A stretch of DNA of 32,910 bases from Butyricicoccus_A sp945486175 (GCA_945829445.1 CALZUY010000012.1:1-32910), one strand, 5' to 3'. Positions 1 through 7,415 are shown, numbered from the stretch's first letter. The notes: generated by a model not told the origin, from the letters alone. Program-made: numbers and translations.

Positions 1-355
1 AAATCGTAATCAGTCCGGGATTGCCCTTCAGAATGGTCTCTGCGCACCGTCCGACAATGACAAAGGATTCGCCTTCCTCCGCCTTTTTGCGCAGGAAGTC
101 AAACTGCATGTTGGCAACCTGCTCCTCCGGCGAGTTGCTGAAGCCGCGAACCGTCCGGGAAAACAGATGGCTTTTCGGCAGCTCGTCATACTTCTCCAGA
201 TTGCTGGAATCCACATTCTTTTCGTCTGCAATTTCCTCGAGGAGGTTGCGGTCATACAGCGGCAGTTCAAAGCGCCGCGCCAGCTCCTCAGCGATACAGT
301 GCCCGCCGCTTCCAAATTCACGGCTGACAGCAATAATCAGTTGCTTGCTTTCCAT
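1..355 (-). CDS. Cytidylate kinase-like family protein, 3' end cut off by window
   Basis: Reading the minus strand from an ATG at 355 gives an uninterrupted frame running off the left edge (about 118 codons visible). It begins MESKQLIIAVSREFGSGG and continues with IAEELARRFELPLYDRNLLEEIA. The SREFGSGG loop followed by an LPLYDR segment is typical of the cytidylate-kinase-like family (AAA/P-loop nucleoside kinases, often unassigned in Clostridia), which is expected to be about 200 residues long. A GAGAGAGG ribosome site precedes the ATG. It starts 13 nt after the permease stop codon, so the two genes are probably co-transcribed. The true substrate is unknown; family membership is likely, but the C-terminal half is not visible. 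Confidence 0.8.
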   Translation of the reverse strand, partial: MESKQLIIAVSREFGSGGHCIAEELARRFELPLYDRNLLEEIADEKNVDSSNLEKYDELPKSHLFSRTVRGFSNSPEEQVANMQFDFLRKKAEEGESFVIVGRCAETILKGNPGLITI

Positions 356-368
356 ACTTCTACCTCTC

Positions 369-1724
369 TCACAAATAGCGTACCCAAATGAAAACCGTTG
401 AAATGACCAGAACGATAATGGTTGCCGGAACCGATCTGCGGCAGTACTGGCCCCAGCTGACCGGATGGCCCTCACGCGCGGCAACCGATGTGCCGACAAC
501 ATTGGCAGACGCGCCGATCGGCGTCGCGCTTCCGCCGACATCCGTGCCCATCGACAGTGCCCACGCAAGTACAGAAAGTTCCGCATCGGTCGTCAGCGCC
601 AGCGTCTTGATAACCGGAATCATCGTCGCAGCAAACGGGATGTTGTCCACAAAGGCGCTTGCCACCGCAGAGACCCAGATGATAATTGCCGTCATGAGCA
701 TCAGGTTGCCGCCGCTGACCTCACCGATATAAAAGGCAATGATTTCGAGAATGCCTGTCTGTTCCAGACCGCCGACAACCATAAACAGGCCGATAAAGAA
801 CAGCAGGGTCTTGTAATCCACCTTTTTCAGCAGCATCGGGGCATGCCGTCCCGCGGCAAGCAATGTCGCCGCCGCACTCAGCACGCCGATCAGCGCGACT
901 GTCATGCCGGTCTGCGCATGGGTAACCAGCAGAATCACCGTACCTCCGAATACCAGGCAGCTGAGCACAAAGCCGCGCTTGTCTGTAATCGCATCCAACG
1001 GATTGGGATACGCTATAGGAGCACTGGCTGCGGTGCCTGCCGGCTGCAGCTCCTTTCGATAAGCAAAATAGAAATAAAATACGATAGCAATGAGCGAAAT
1101 GCCAGCCATCACGCCGGTATTGGTGATAAAATCGGCAAAGGAATAACCGAGCGAGGTGCCGATGATGATGTTCGGCGGGTCACCGCACATCGTCGCCGAA
1201 CCGCCCAGATTCGCACAGAATATTTCGGACAATATCATAGGCACAGGATTGAACTTCAACAGCTGTGCCAGTTCAACCGTGACTGCCGCGAGGAACAGGA
1301 TGACTGTGATGCTGTCGATGAACATCGCCAGCACTGCCGACATAATCATGAACGTGATAAAAATCGGAATGACCTGATAGTGCACAAATTTTGCAATTGT
1401 CATGCACAGCCAGCGGAAAAATCCGACACGTGCCATGCCTTCTACCATAATCATCATTCCGGCGATAAAGATAATCGTCGCCCAGTTGATGCCGCTTGAC
1501 TCCTCCGAAACCGGATAGCGTTCATACCAGAAGCTCAGATGCGTCATGTTTTCCAGATTGAGTGTCTTGAGCATTGCCTCTGTGCTGTGCATACACAATC
1601 CGAATACGATCAGGAACATGGCGCAGCCGCTGATCAGTGTGACGATATGCCGTTCGACTTTTTCCGAGATGATCAATAAGAACATCACTACAAAAATAAT
1701 GCCTGCCGCAATTTGTGCTATCAT
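369..1724 (-). CDS. ArsB/NhaD-type (SLC13-like) membrane permease
   Basis: A 451-residue polytopic membrane protein of the ion-transporter superfamily that includes NhaD Na+/H+ antiporters, ArsB and the mammalian P protein. The signature GGSATMCGDPPN lies at about residues 174-185 and a diverged second copy GGSATPIGASAN near 397-408, the internal two-fold repeat expected of this fold. About eleven hydrophobic segments alternate with short loops. An open frame extends upstream to 1877, but the ATG at 1724 is chosen because AAGAAGGGA lies just before it and the hydrophobic N-terminus MIAQIAAGIIFVVMFLLII starts there. It heads a two-gene unit with the cytidylate-kinase-like gene and has a long leader. 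Transport of Na+ or a dicarboxylate/oxyanion cannot be decided from sequence. Confidence 0.85.
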   Translation of the reverse strand: MIAQIAAGIIFVVMFLLIISEKVERHIVTLISGCAMFLIVFGLCMHSTEAMLKTLNLENMTHLSFWYERYPVSEESSGINWATIIFIAGMMIMVEGMARVGFFRWLCMTIAKFVHYQVIPIFITFMIMSAVLAMFIDSITVILFLAAVTVELAQLLKFNPVPMILSEIFCANLGGSATMCGDPPNIIIGTSLGYSFADFITNTGVMAGISLIAIVFYFYFAYRKELQPAGTAASAPIAYPNPLDAITDKRGFVLSCLVFGGTVILLVTHAQTGMTVALIGVLSAAATLLAAGRHAPMLLKKVDYKTLLFFIGLFMVVGGLEQTGILEIIAFYIGEVSGGNLMLMTAIIIWVSAVASAFVDNIPFAATMIPVIKTLALTTDAELSVLAWALSMGTDVGGSATPIGASANVVGTSVAAREGHPVSWGQYCRRSVPATIIVLVISTVFIWVRYL

Positions 1725-2106
1725 AGCAAATCCCTTCTTTCTCCGGCGCGCTGCGAAACACGCATACGCCCAATGGTATGGATTTTTTCGCAAAACAAGG
1801 CGAGAAACCGCGAAAATCCATCTGAATTTCAGGATTTGCCAACAATGCATTGCAGAAAAAACCTGTTCCGGGCACACTTCAACCCGTTCTGCCGCAGTCC
1901 GGCCGCCTGTGCTGCCGTACCTGCCAGTTTCCCCGATCAGCCAAAAGTTATGTCAGAACATCTCAAAAAAATCACCTGCACAGCTGCGCTAACAGGCATT
2001 TTTCCGCATTTCTTAGCATTTTCTTAGCTTCACAGGGACAGTTTTCCCGCTGAACGATATGCCGTATGCCCCTGAACATTACGAATTGTAACCCCTCCCT
2101 TTGAAT
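1725..2106 (-). promoter_or_regulatory. Long structured 5' leader of the permease gene, possible riboswitch
   Basis: From the predicted transcription start (about 2106) to the permease start codon there are about 380 nt with no convincing gene. Read on the minus strand it offers a TTAC/GTAA hairpin (2079-2091), then a closing CAGGG/CCCTG stem (2070-2074 with 2033-2037) enclosing two small hairpins (ACG/CGT and CAG/CTG), then the direct repeat TAAGAAA twice. A GC-rich hairpin at 1975-1996 followed by seven T (1971-1965) looks like an intrinsic terminator. Further down, TGGATTTT..CGC at 1779-1791 pairs with 1810-1820. This layout suggests transcription attenuation. I could not match it to a riboswitch class I know; ion-sensing classes are natural candidates given the downstream gene. 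Confidence 0.5.
1965..1996 (-). terminator. Terminator-like hairpin inside the permease leader
   Basis: On the minus strand CCTG-TTA-GCGC-AGCT-GTGC-AGG folds into a hairpin and runs into GTGATTTTTTTG. It sits about 110-140 nt after the predicted start site and about 240 nt before the start codon, the position expected of an attenuator. Confidence 0.5.
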
Positions 2107-2112
2107 ATCCGT

Positions 2113-2141
2113 ATTCTAGCAAGCAGTCGAATTTTTGTCAA
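2113..2141 (-). promoter_or_regulatory. Sigma-A promoter for the permease unit
   Basis: Minus-strand -35 TTGACA (2141-2136) and -10 TAGAAT (2118-2113), spacer 17 bp. Five of six and six of six positions fit the consensus. It points toward the permease. Confidence 0.75.
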
Positions 2142-2241
2142 GTCCCATTTATGAAACCGTCTGTTTTCCGCGCCTCCATGCGATTCTGGTGGAAAACGTG
2201 TAAATTTCCTGTAACAGCCCCCACTTTTTGTGCGAATTGAC

Positions 2242-2270
2242 TGGAAATGCGCGCACAGGTTTGGTATACT
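2242..2270 (+). promoter_or_regulatory. Probable extended -10 promoter for the UxuB-like gene
   Basis: TGGTATACT gives an extended -10 (TATACT at 2265-2270) and TGGAAA (2242-2247) a weak -35 at 17 bp. A TTGACT at 2237-2242 is too far away (22 bp). It lies about 55 bp before the start codon. Confidence 0.55.
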
Positions 2271-2324
2271 ATAGGTAATCTTGGTATCTTTCTGATTGAA
2301 TGCAAAGGAATGGTGAGATATAGA

Positions 2325-3941
2325 ATGAAATTGAGTCTGGAAAATCTGGAAAAAAAGGTAAACTGGAAGGGCTATCGCCTCCCGGACTATGACATTGCAG
2401 ATATGCGCGCAAAAACCAAGGCGGAGCCGACCTGGCTCCACATCGGCGCAGGCAATATTTTCCGTGCGTTCCCTGCTGTTCTGGCACAGCGCATGCTGAC
2501 TGCCGGCCTGACTGACAAAGGCATTATCTGCTGCGAAGCATATGACGAGGAAATCATCGACAAGGCATTCCGTCCGTTTGATAACCTCTCGATTTGCGTC
2601 ACGCTGTATGCCGACGGCGCGCTGAAAAAGGAAGTTGTCGGCTCCGTTGCGGAATCTCTCAAGATGAGCGCGGAATTCGACCGTGTACGCGAAATTTTCT
2701 GCAACCCGTCGCTGCAAATGGTCTCCCTGACCATCACGGAAAAGGCATATATCCTGCGCGGTCCGGATAAGAATTATCTGCCGGATGTACAGGCAGATAT
2801 GGACAACGGCCCGGTTGGCTGCCACAGCCTTATGGGCAAGCTCGCCTGCCTGTGCCTGCGCCGCATGCACGCGTGCGGCACACCGATTGCCCTGGTTTCC
2901 ATGGACAACTGCTCCAATAACGGCTACCGTCTCCAGCGCGCTATGTTTGAGATTATCAACAGCTGGTTCCAGCACGGCAAGATTGATGCAATGGAGTTCT
3001 CGTATCTGACCGGTCAGGTCTCCTACCCGCGCACCATGATCGACAAGATCACCCCGTTCCCGAATCCGAAGATTGCAACTGTTCTGCGCAAGGATGGTCT
3101 GGATATGGTCAAGCCGGTGCAGACTGAAAAGGGCAGCTGGGTTTCCTGCTTTGTCAACACCGAATCTCCGCAGTATCTGCTGATGGAAGACCTGTTCCCG
3201 AACGGCCATCCGCCGCTGGAGCAGCTCGGCATTATCTTTACCTCTGGCCGCATCGTCGAAAAGAGCATGGAGATGAAGGCATGCTCCACGCTGAACCCGA
3301 TGGACACCGCAATGGCAGAATTCGGCATGCTGCTCGGCTATGAGACCATCAACTGCATCGTACGCGACGACGATATTCGTACGTTTATCACCAACCTCAG
3401 CCATGTCGAGTGCATGCCGCTCGGCGCTGACCCGGGCGTTCTCGATCCGGATGAATTTGTCCATGAGATTCTGACTGTCCGCTATCCGAATCCGTACCTG
3501 AATGATACGGCAGCACGCATTATGACGGATACCTCTCAGAAGGTCGGCACGCGCTATGGCCAGATTCTGAGCAACTACTACAACTCTCCGGTTCCGATGC
3601 ATCGCGTTTCGCATCTGCGCTTTATCCCGCTCGCCATTGCGGGCTGGCTGCGCTATCTGATCGGTGTGGATGACAACGGCGAGCCGATGCAGCTCAGCCC
3701 CGATCCGCTGCTGGAATCCCTGCGCGGCAAGCTGGAAGGCATCACGCTCGGCAGCACTGCAAGCCGTGAACAGCTTTATCCGATTCTGTCCGACCGCACG
3801 CTGTTCGGCCTGAACCTGTTTGAGGTCGGCTGTGGCGACCGCGTCATTGAGTATTTCAACGAACTGATTGCAGGTCCGGGCGCTGTCCGCGCAACGCTGC
3901 ACAAGAGATGCAACGACAAGGATACTGACCTCCTCATCTAA
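2325..3941 (+). CDS. Mannitol dehydrogenase family oxidoreductase (fructuronate reductase/UxuB-like)
   Basis: A 538-residue polyol-specific long-chain dehydrogenase; members reduce fructuronate to mannonate or interconvert mannitol and fructose with NAD(H). The N-terminal dinucleotide loop GAGNIFRAF is at residues 41-49 and the C-terminus ends in the family signature GPGAVRATLHKR. Length matches Firmicutes UxuB-type proteins (about 530-545). ATG at 2325 is chosen because GGTGAG precedes it and MKLSLENL is the usual family start; the frame is open back to 2247. In the catalytic Kx5NxxH motif Lys318 and Asn324 are present, but the His position is Asp327 (KACSTLNPMD). It stands alone with its own promoter and no other hexuronate gene beside it, so the substrate is uncertain. 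Confidence 0.8.
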   Translation: MKLSLENLEKKVNWKGYRLPDYDIADMRAKTKAEPTWLHIGAGNIFRAFPAVLAQRMLTAGLTDKGIICCEAYDEEIIDKAFRPFDNLSICVTLYADGALKKEVVGSVAESLKMSAEFDRVREIFCNPSLQMVSLTITEKAYILRGPDKNYLPDVQADMDNGPVGCHSLMGKLACLCLRRMHACGTPIALVSMDNCSNNGYRLQRAMFEIINSWFQHGKIDAMEFSYLTGQVSYPRTMIDKITPFPNPKIATVLRKDGLDMVKPVQTEKGSWVSCFVNTESPQYLLMEDLFPNGHPPLEQLGIIFTSGRIVEKSMEMKACSTLNPMDTAMAEFGMLLGYETINCIVRDDDIRTFITNLSHVECMPLGADPGVLDPDEFVHEILTVRYPNPYLNDTAARIMTDTSQKVGTRYGQILSNYYNSPVPMHRVSHLRFIPLAIAGWLRYLIGVDDNGEPMQLSPDPLLESLRGKLEGITLGSTASREQLYPILSDRTLFGLNLFEVGCGDRVIEYFNELIAGPGAVRATLHKRCNDKDTDLLI

Positions 3942-3986
3942 CCGTACTTTTCTTCCGTACTTTTCTTTTTAAGGAAAAGAAAAGTA
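3942..3986. repeat. Tandem 13-bp duplication plus 12-bp inverted repeat
   Basis: CCGTACTTTTCTT occurs twice back to back (3942-3954 and 3955-3967), starting right after the stop codon. The second copy is the left arm of a perfect inverted repeat, TACTTTTCTTTT at 3958-3969 with AAAAGAAAAGTA at 3975-3986. On RNA this is an A/U hairpin; it forms the edge of the repeat element that follows. Confidence 0.85.
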
Positions 3987-3990
3987 GGCA

Positions 3991-4059
3991 AAAGAAAACC
4001 TTTGCCTGCGCTCCCGCGCATTGCAAACATGCCGGACGGATGGTCCGTCAGTTTGCCCC
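3991..4059. repeat. 69-bp intergenic repeat, copy A
   Basis: Runs from AAAGAAAACCTTTGCC to CAGTTTGCCCC. It contains two hairpins: TGCGC-TCCC-GCGCA, and GACGGA-TGG-TCCGTC nested within GCAAAC/GTTTGC. Copy B is identical except at 4021 (T here, C in B), starting exactly 90 bp downstream. No coding function is apparent. Confidence 0.9.
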
Positions 4060-4080
4060 TCCTGCGTAAAAAATCAGGTG

Positions 4081-4149
4081 AAAGAAAACCTTTGCCTGCG
4101 CTCCCGCGCACTGCAAACATGCCGGACGGATGGTCCGTCAGTTTGCCCC
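4081..4149. repeat. 69-bp intergenic repeat, copy B
   Basis: Second copy, one mismatch in 69 positions from copy A. The 21 bp between copies are not repeated. The same two hairpins are present. Confidence 0.9.
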
Positions 4150-4169
4150 AACAGATACAATTGTATTCA

Positions 4170-4199
4170 AAAAGCCATTGCCTCCGGGCAATGGCTTTT
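4170..4199 (+). terminator. Intrinsic terminator downstream of the UxuB-like gene
   Basis: AAAAGCCATTGCC-TCCG-GGCAATGGCTTTT, a 13-bp perfect stem with a four-base loop and T run. The A-rich left arm means it could also work on the other strand. Confidence 0.85.
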
Positions 4200-4272
4200 C
4201 TCGTCATACATCTATTCCAACTGCCGCATGCCGGAAAATGATTGATCCTTTGCAATATTTTCCGAAAAAGGC

Positions 4273-4306
4273 AAAAAAACAGCAGGCTCCAAACGGAACC
4301 TGCTGT
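4273..4306 (-). terminator. Intrinsic terminator after rplL
   Basis: Minus strand: ACAGCAGGTTCC, loop GTTT, GGAGCCTGCTGT, then TTTTTTT. It ends the rplJ-rplL transcript 28 nt after the rplL stop. Confidence 0.9.
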
Positions 4307-4333
4307 AAATTTTTGATCCGATGTAAGATACTC

Positions 4334-4705
4334 TTACTTCAGCTCTACAGAAGCGCCAGCCTCTTCCAGCTGAGCCTTGATGGACTCTGCGTCTTCCTTG
4401 GAAGCGCCTTCCTTGATGGTGGACGGAGCCTCGTCAACCTTAGCCTTAGCTTCCTTCAGGCCCAGACCGGTGATGGCACGAACAACCTTGATAACGTTGA
4501 TCTTCTTGTCACCTGCAGAAGTCAGGACAACGTCGAACTCGGTCTTCTCTTCAGCAGCAGCAGCCTCGCCGCCAGCAGCAGCACCGCCAGCAACAGCTAC
4601 CGGAGTAGCGGATACGCCGAATTCTTCTTCCAGAGCCTTAACCAGCTCAGCCAGTTCCAGAACCTTCAGTTCCTTGACGGCATCAATAATTTCATTGACA
4701 GTCAT
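4334..4705 (-). CDS. rplL: 50S ribosomal protein L7/L12
   Basis: 123 residues beginning MTVNEIIDAVKELKVLEL, with the N-terminal dimerisation and L10-binding helices, an Ala/Gly-rich hinge (VAVAGGAAAGGEAAAAEE, about 36-54) and the conserved C-terminal factor-binding domain (KTEFDVVLTSAG, KINVIKVVRAITGLGLKEAK). It forms the ribosomal stalk that recruits and activates translational GTPases. The ATG at 4705 follows GGAGGT at 7 nt; an in-frame ATG 15 nt further up lacks such a site. It is second in the rplJ-rplL unit and is followed by a strong terminator, so rpoB is not transcribed with it here. Confidence 0.98.
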   Translation of the reverse strand: MTVNEIIDAVKELKVLELAELVKALEEEFGVSATPVAVAGGAAAGGEAAAAEEKTEFDVVLTSAGDKKINVIKVVRAITGLGLKEAKAKVDEAPSTIKEGASKEDAESIKAQLEEAGASVELK

Positions 4706-4775
4706 GGTAATAACCTCCAAATTTCAAAATTAAATGTGTGGGGATTGGGAACATCATGTTCCCAGTATGCAGCAA

Positions 4776-5330
4776 TTATTCTGCTGCTTCAGCAGTCTTC
4801 TCAGCGACCAGAGTGGAAACCAGAGCTTCCTGATCTGCTTCGCCCTTCTCAGCGATTGCGTTAAGCGCAATAGCGAGCTGCATGATCGGGTAGTTGAAGC
4901 TGTAGAGCGTCTGAGCGATAAGGACTTCCTTGCTCGGCAGCTTAGCCAGTTCGTCAACCTTGGATACCGGTACAACCGCGCCTTCCAGGAAACCAACCTT
5001 AACAGTGAAGTTGTCATGGGTCTTCGCGAACTTAGCGAGGATCTTAGCCGGAGCGACAACGTCGTCAGAGCCGATTGCGATAGCAGTGGTGCCATGCAGG
5101 TGCTCGATGAGGCCGTCGAAGCCCAGCTCCTGTGCAGCGAACTTCAGCATGGTGTTCTTTACAACGCTGTACTCAACACCAGCTTCACGCAGCTCCTTAC
5201 GGAGAGCGGTATCATCTGCTACGTTGATGCCCTTGTAGTCAACCAGGACACCAGCCGGGGAATTTTTGATCTTTTCAACCAGAGAAGCAACCTGTGCCTT
5301 CTTCTGTTCCAGAACCTTTGCGTTAGGCAT
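4776..5330 (-). CDS. rplJ: 50S ribosomal protein L10
   Basis: 184 residues, usual length is 165-180. It begins MPNAKVLEQKKAQVASLVEK and contains GVLVDYKGINVADDTALRKE and EYSVVKNTMLKFA, diagnostic of L10, with a C-terminal helix rich in Ala that carries the L12 dimers. AGGTG precedes the ATG at 5330; the frame stays open upstream through the leader but that part is the regulatory RNA. Expression is expected to be controlled by its own product through the attenuator leader just upstream. rplL follows after 70 nt. Confidence 0.98.
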   Translation of the reverse strand: MPNAKVLEQKKAQVASLVEKIKNSPAGVLVDYKGINVADDTALRKELREAGVEYSVVKNTMLKFAAQELGFDGLIEHLHGTTAIAIGSDDVVAPAKILAKFAKTHDNFTVKVGFLEGAVVPVSKVDELAKLPSKEVLIAQTLYSFNYPIMQLAIALNAIAEKGEADQEALVSTLVAEKTAEAAE

Positions 5331-5366
5331 AGTCTGTTTCACCTCCATAAAAATGATAGGGACATG

Positions 5367-5502
5367 AAAAAATGCCCTTCTGCTCAAAGACAGAAGGGCA
5401 TGAAAAATCATCAGATGAAAATTCTCATCAAAATGCTTGCCTCGGCAGGACGGCGTTCGCCGGTTAGGATGGTTGTCCATCTCCTGCTGTCTTTGAACGA
5501 GC
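5367..5502 (-). ncRNA. L10 leader (autogenous control RNA with attenuator)
   Basis: Just after the promoter the minus-strand RNA reads AGACAGCAGGAGA, then ACCGGCGAACGCCGTCCTGCCGAGGCAAGC, split by short stems. The CAGCAGG...CCTGCCGAGG pairing is the L10(L12)4 binding structure known from Firmicutes L10 leaders. It is followed by a terminator hairpin ATGCCCTTCTG/CAGAAGGGCAT (5372-5401) and a T run. The CAAAGACAGCAGG start can pair with part of the terminator (CAGAAGG region), consistent with attenuation when excess L10 binds. Confidence 0.85.
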
Positions 5503-5508
5503 TATTAA

Positions 5509-5537
5509 ATTATAACAGCTGTCCGCCAGCCTGTCAA
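5509..5537 (-). promoter_or_regulatory. Consensus sigma-A promoter for rplJ-rplL
   Basis: Minus-strand TTGACA (5537-5532), 17-bp spacer, TATAAT (5514-5509): a perfect match to both hexamers. It sits immediately 3' of the rplA stop, so rplJL can be expressed apart from rplKA. Confidence 0.93.
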
Positions 5538-5553
5538 GACTTTTGGAAAAAAA

Positions 5554-6252
5554 TTAGTTGGTGCCGAGCTTTGCAGCGTTGACCTTGACACCCGGGCCCA
5601 TGGTCGAAGCGACAACACAGGAACGGATATACTGGCCCTTTGCAGCAGCCGGCTTAGCCTTGATGATTGCGCTCATCAGGGTGTTGAAGTTCTCAGCGAG
5701 CTTCTCGGTACCGAAGGAAACCTTGCCGATCGGGCAGTGGATGATGTTGGTCTTGTCCAGACGGTACTCAATCTTACCAGCCTTAGCTTCCTTGACAGCC
5801 TTGGCAACGTCCATCGTTACGGTGCCTGCCTTCGGGTTCGGCATCAGGCCCTTCGGGCCAAGAACACGGCCCAGACGGCCAACCAGACCCATCATGTCCG
5901 GGCTTGCAATAACAACGTCGTAGTCAAAGAAGTTTTCCTTCTGGATGCGCTGAACCATATCCTCAGCACCTACGAACTCAGCGCCTGCGTCGATAGCAGC
6001 CTGTGCCTTATCGCCCTTAGCGAAAACAAGGACACGAACCTGCTTACCGGTGCCGTTCGGCAGAACGATAGCGCCGCGAACCTGCTGGTCAGCGTGACGG
6101 GAGTCAACGCCCAGCTTTACATGAATTTCTACAGTCTCATCGAACTTGGCCTTGGCAGTCTTGATGACAGTGTCCAGAGCCTCTTCGGTGTCATAGAGCT
6201 TGCTGCGATCTACGAGCTTTGCGCTCTCAATATACTTTTTACCTTTGCGCAC
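5554..6252 (-). CDS. rplA: 50S ribosomal protein L1
   Basis: 232 residues, standard length. It begins RKGKKYIESAKLVDRSKLYD and contains the L1 signature region GLVGRLGRVLGPKGLMPNPK followed by GTVT and the typical C-terminus KGQYIRSCVVASTMGPGVKV. L1 binds 23S rRNA at the mobile stalk near the E site and represses its own operon by binding a mimic on the mRNA. The start is GTG at 6252, supported by AAGGAGGA about 8 nt before it. It follows rplK by 112 nt; that gap holds a likely L1 binding site. Confidence 0.98.
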   Translation of the reverse strand: MRKGKKYIESAKLVDRSKLYDTEEALDTVIKTAKAKFDETVEIHVKLGVDSRHADQQVRGAIVLPNGTGKQVRVLVFAKGDKAQAAIDAGAEFVGAEDMVQRIQKENFFDYDVVIASPDMMGLVGRLGRVLGPKGLMPNPKAGTVTMDVAKAVKEAKAGKIEYRLDKTNIIHCPIGKVSFGTEKLAENFNTLMSAIIKAKPAAAKGQYIRSCVVASTMGPGVKVNAAKLGTN

Positions 6253-6270
6253 GATAAATATCCTCCTTTA

Positions 6271-6302
6271 GTGGTTAATTCGGAAACGAAGTTCCTCCCA
6301 CC
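6271..6302 (-). promoter_or_regulatory. Candidate L1 autoregulatory site between rplK and rplA
   Basis: Minus-strand RNA GGTGGGAGGAAC...GTTTCCGAATTAACCAC forms an outer GTGG/CCAC stem and an inner GGAA/TTCC stem with an asymmetric internal loop, resembling the L1 site on 23S rRNA and known L1 leaders. A separate hairpin GACGGC/GCCGTC (6304-6322) lies just upstream. The assignment is by resemblance. Confidence 0.5.
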
Positions 6303-6364
6303 AGACGGCACGGGCTGCCGTCAGCACATGAATATGAATAACTCAGGTCTTCGGGCAAAAAAAC

Positions 6365-6790
6365 TTACTCGGAGACGGTGATGCCCATGGAACGGGCGGT
6401 GCCTGCGATCATGCTCATTGCAGCTTCGATGGAAGCAGCGTTGAGGTCCGGCATCTTGGTCTCTGCAATCTTGCGTACGTCCTCGATGCTGATGGTAGCA
6501 ACCTTGGTCTTGTTCGGAACTGCGGAACCGCTCTGGATGTTGCATGCCTTCTTAATCAGGACAGCAGCCGGAGGGGTCTTGGTAACGAAGGAGAACGAAC
6601 GGTCTGCATATACCGTGATGATGACCGGGATGATCATGCCTGCGTCATTCTTGGTGCGCTCGTTGAATTCCTTGGTGAAAGCCATGATGTTAACACCATG
6701 CTGGCCCAGTGCCGGACCTACCGGAGGAGCGGGGGTTGCCTTGCCTGCCGGAATCTGAAGCTTGATAAATCCTACTACTTTCTGTGCCAT
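6365..6790 (-). CDS. rplK: 50S ribosomal protein L11
   Basis: 141 residues, exactly the usual size. It begins MAQKVVGFIKLQIPAGKA and continues with TPAPPVGPALGQHGVNIMAF, the conserved N-terminal domain, ending in the C-terminal rRNA-binding domain (DLNAASIEAAMSMIAGTARS MGITV). L11 forms the GTPase-associated centre with 23S rRNA and L10. AAGGAGGTG precedes the ATG at 6790. It lies between nusG and rplA in the usual order. Confidence 0.98.
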   Translation of the reverse strand: MAQKVVGFIKLQIPAGKATPAPPVGPALGQHGVNIMAFTKEFNERTKNDAGMIIPVIITVYADRSFSFVTKTPPAAVLIKKACNIQSGSAVPNKTKVATISIEDVRKIAETKMPDLNAASIEAAMSMIAGTARSMGITVSE

Positions 6791-6881
6791 TTGTATAGCA
6801 CCTCCTTGAAGAATGTGGTAATGGCGAGACGCTTGTCATCTCAAACGATGGACGCGCTCTCCCACCTGCCAAACGAGGACG

Positions 6882-7415
6882 TCAGTCCTCAACGACTTCG
6901 ACCTGATTGAGTTCCAGCTCAACCGGGGTCTCGCGTCCGAACACGGGAATGGTAATGCGAACCCGGTTCTGTCCCACGTCGATTTCATCGACGACGCCGA
7001 CGAAGTCGACGAACGGGCCGCCGCAGACGCGTACGGAATCACCGACCTTGTAGCTGATCTCAACCTCAACGTCGCGTGTATTTGCACCCCACTGTGCAGC
7101 CTCCTCGTCGGTGAGCGGGAGCGGCTTGTTCGAATTGGGGCTGACGAAACCGGTGCAGCCGCGCGTATTGCGCACAAGGTACCAGCTTTCGTCGGTGAGG
7201 ATCATTTTAACCAGTACGTAACCCGGGAACAGCTTGCGCTCCACCTCACGTGTCTTGCCGTCCTTGACTTCGCGGACAGTCTCGACCGGAATGGTTACGT
7301 CGGTGATGAGATCATACAGCTTGCGGTTTTCAACCGCCTTCATGATGGACGAGGCTACTTTGTTTTCGTAGCCGGAATAGGTATGAATAACATACCACTT
7401 AGGTGTTTCAGACAT
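6882..7415 (-). CDS. nusG: Transcription termination/antitermination factor NusG
   Basis: 177 residues. The NGN domain starts WYVIHTYSGYENKVASSI and includes KLFPGYVLVKMILTDESWYLVRNT; the C-terminal KOW domain contains GDSVRVCGGPFVDFVGVVDE. It binds RNA polymerase and affects pausing, termination and coupling to translation. It starts 20 nt after secE, in the conserved secE-nusG-rplK order. The ribosome site is modest (AAAGG 12 nt before the ATG). Confidence 0.98.
   Translation of the reverse strand: MSETPKWYVIHTYSGYENKVASSIMKAVENRKLYDLITDVTIPVETVREVKDGKTREVERKLFPGYVLVKMILTDESWYLVRNTRGCTGFVSPNSNKPLPLTDEEAAQWGANTRDVEVEISYKVGDSVRVCGGPFVDFVGVVDEIDVGQNRVRITIPVFGRETPVELELNQVEVVED

Noticed and set aside
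2079..3902. 607-codon open frame on the minus strand opposite the UxuB-like gene
   Set aside because: It lies opposite a gene with clear dehydrogenase motifs, has low-complexity Cys/His/Arg-rich composition, no ribosome site and no recognisable domain. It is an effect of codon bias on the other strand.
3991..4149. CRISPR array
   Set aside because: Only two copies of 69 bp with one 21-bp gap, and no cas genes; unit size and palindromes fit an intergenic repeat instead.
4155..4166. ATACAATTGTAT as an operator
   Set aside because: A perfect 12-bp palindrome, but it lies between a repeat and a terminator with no promoter next to it.
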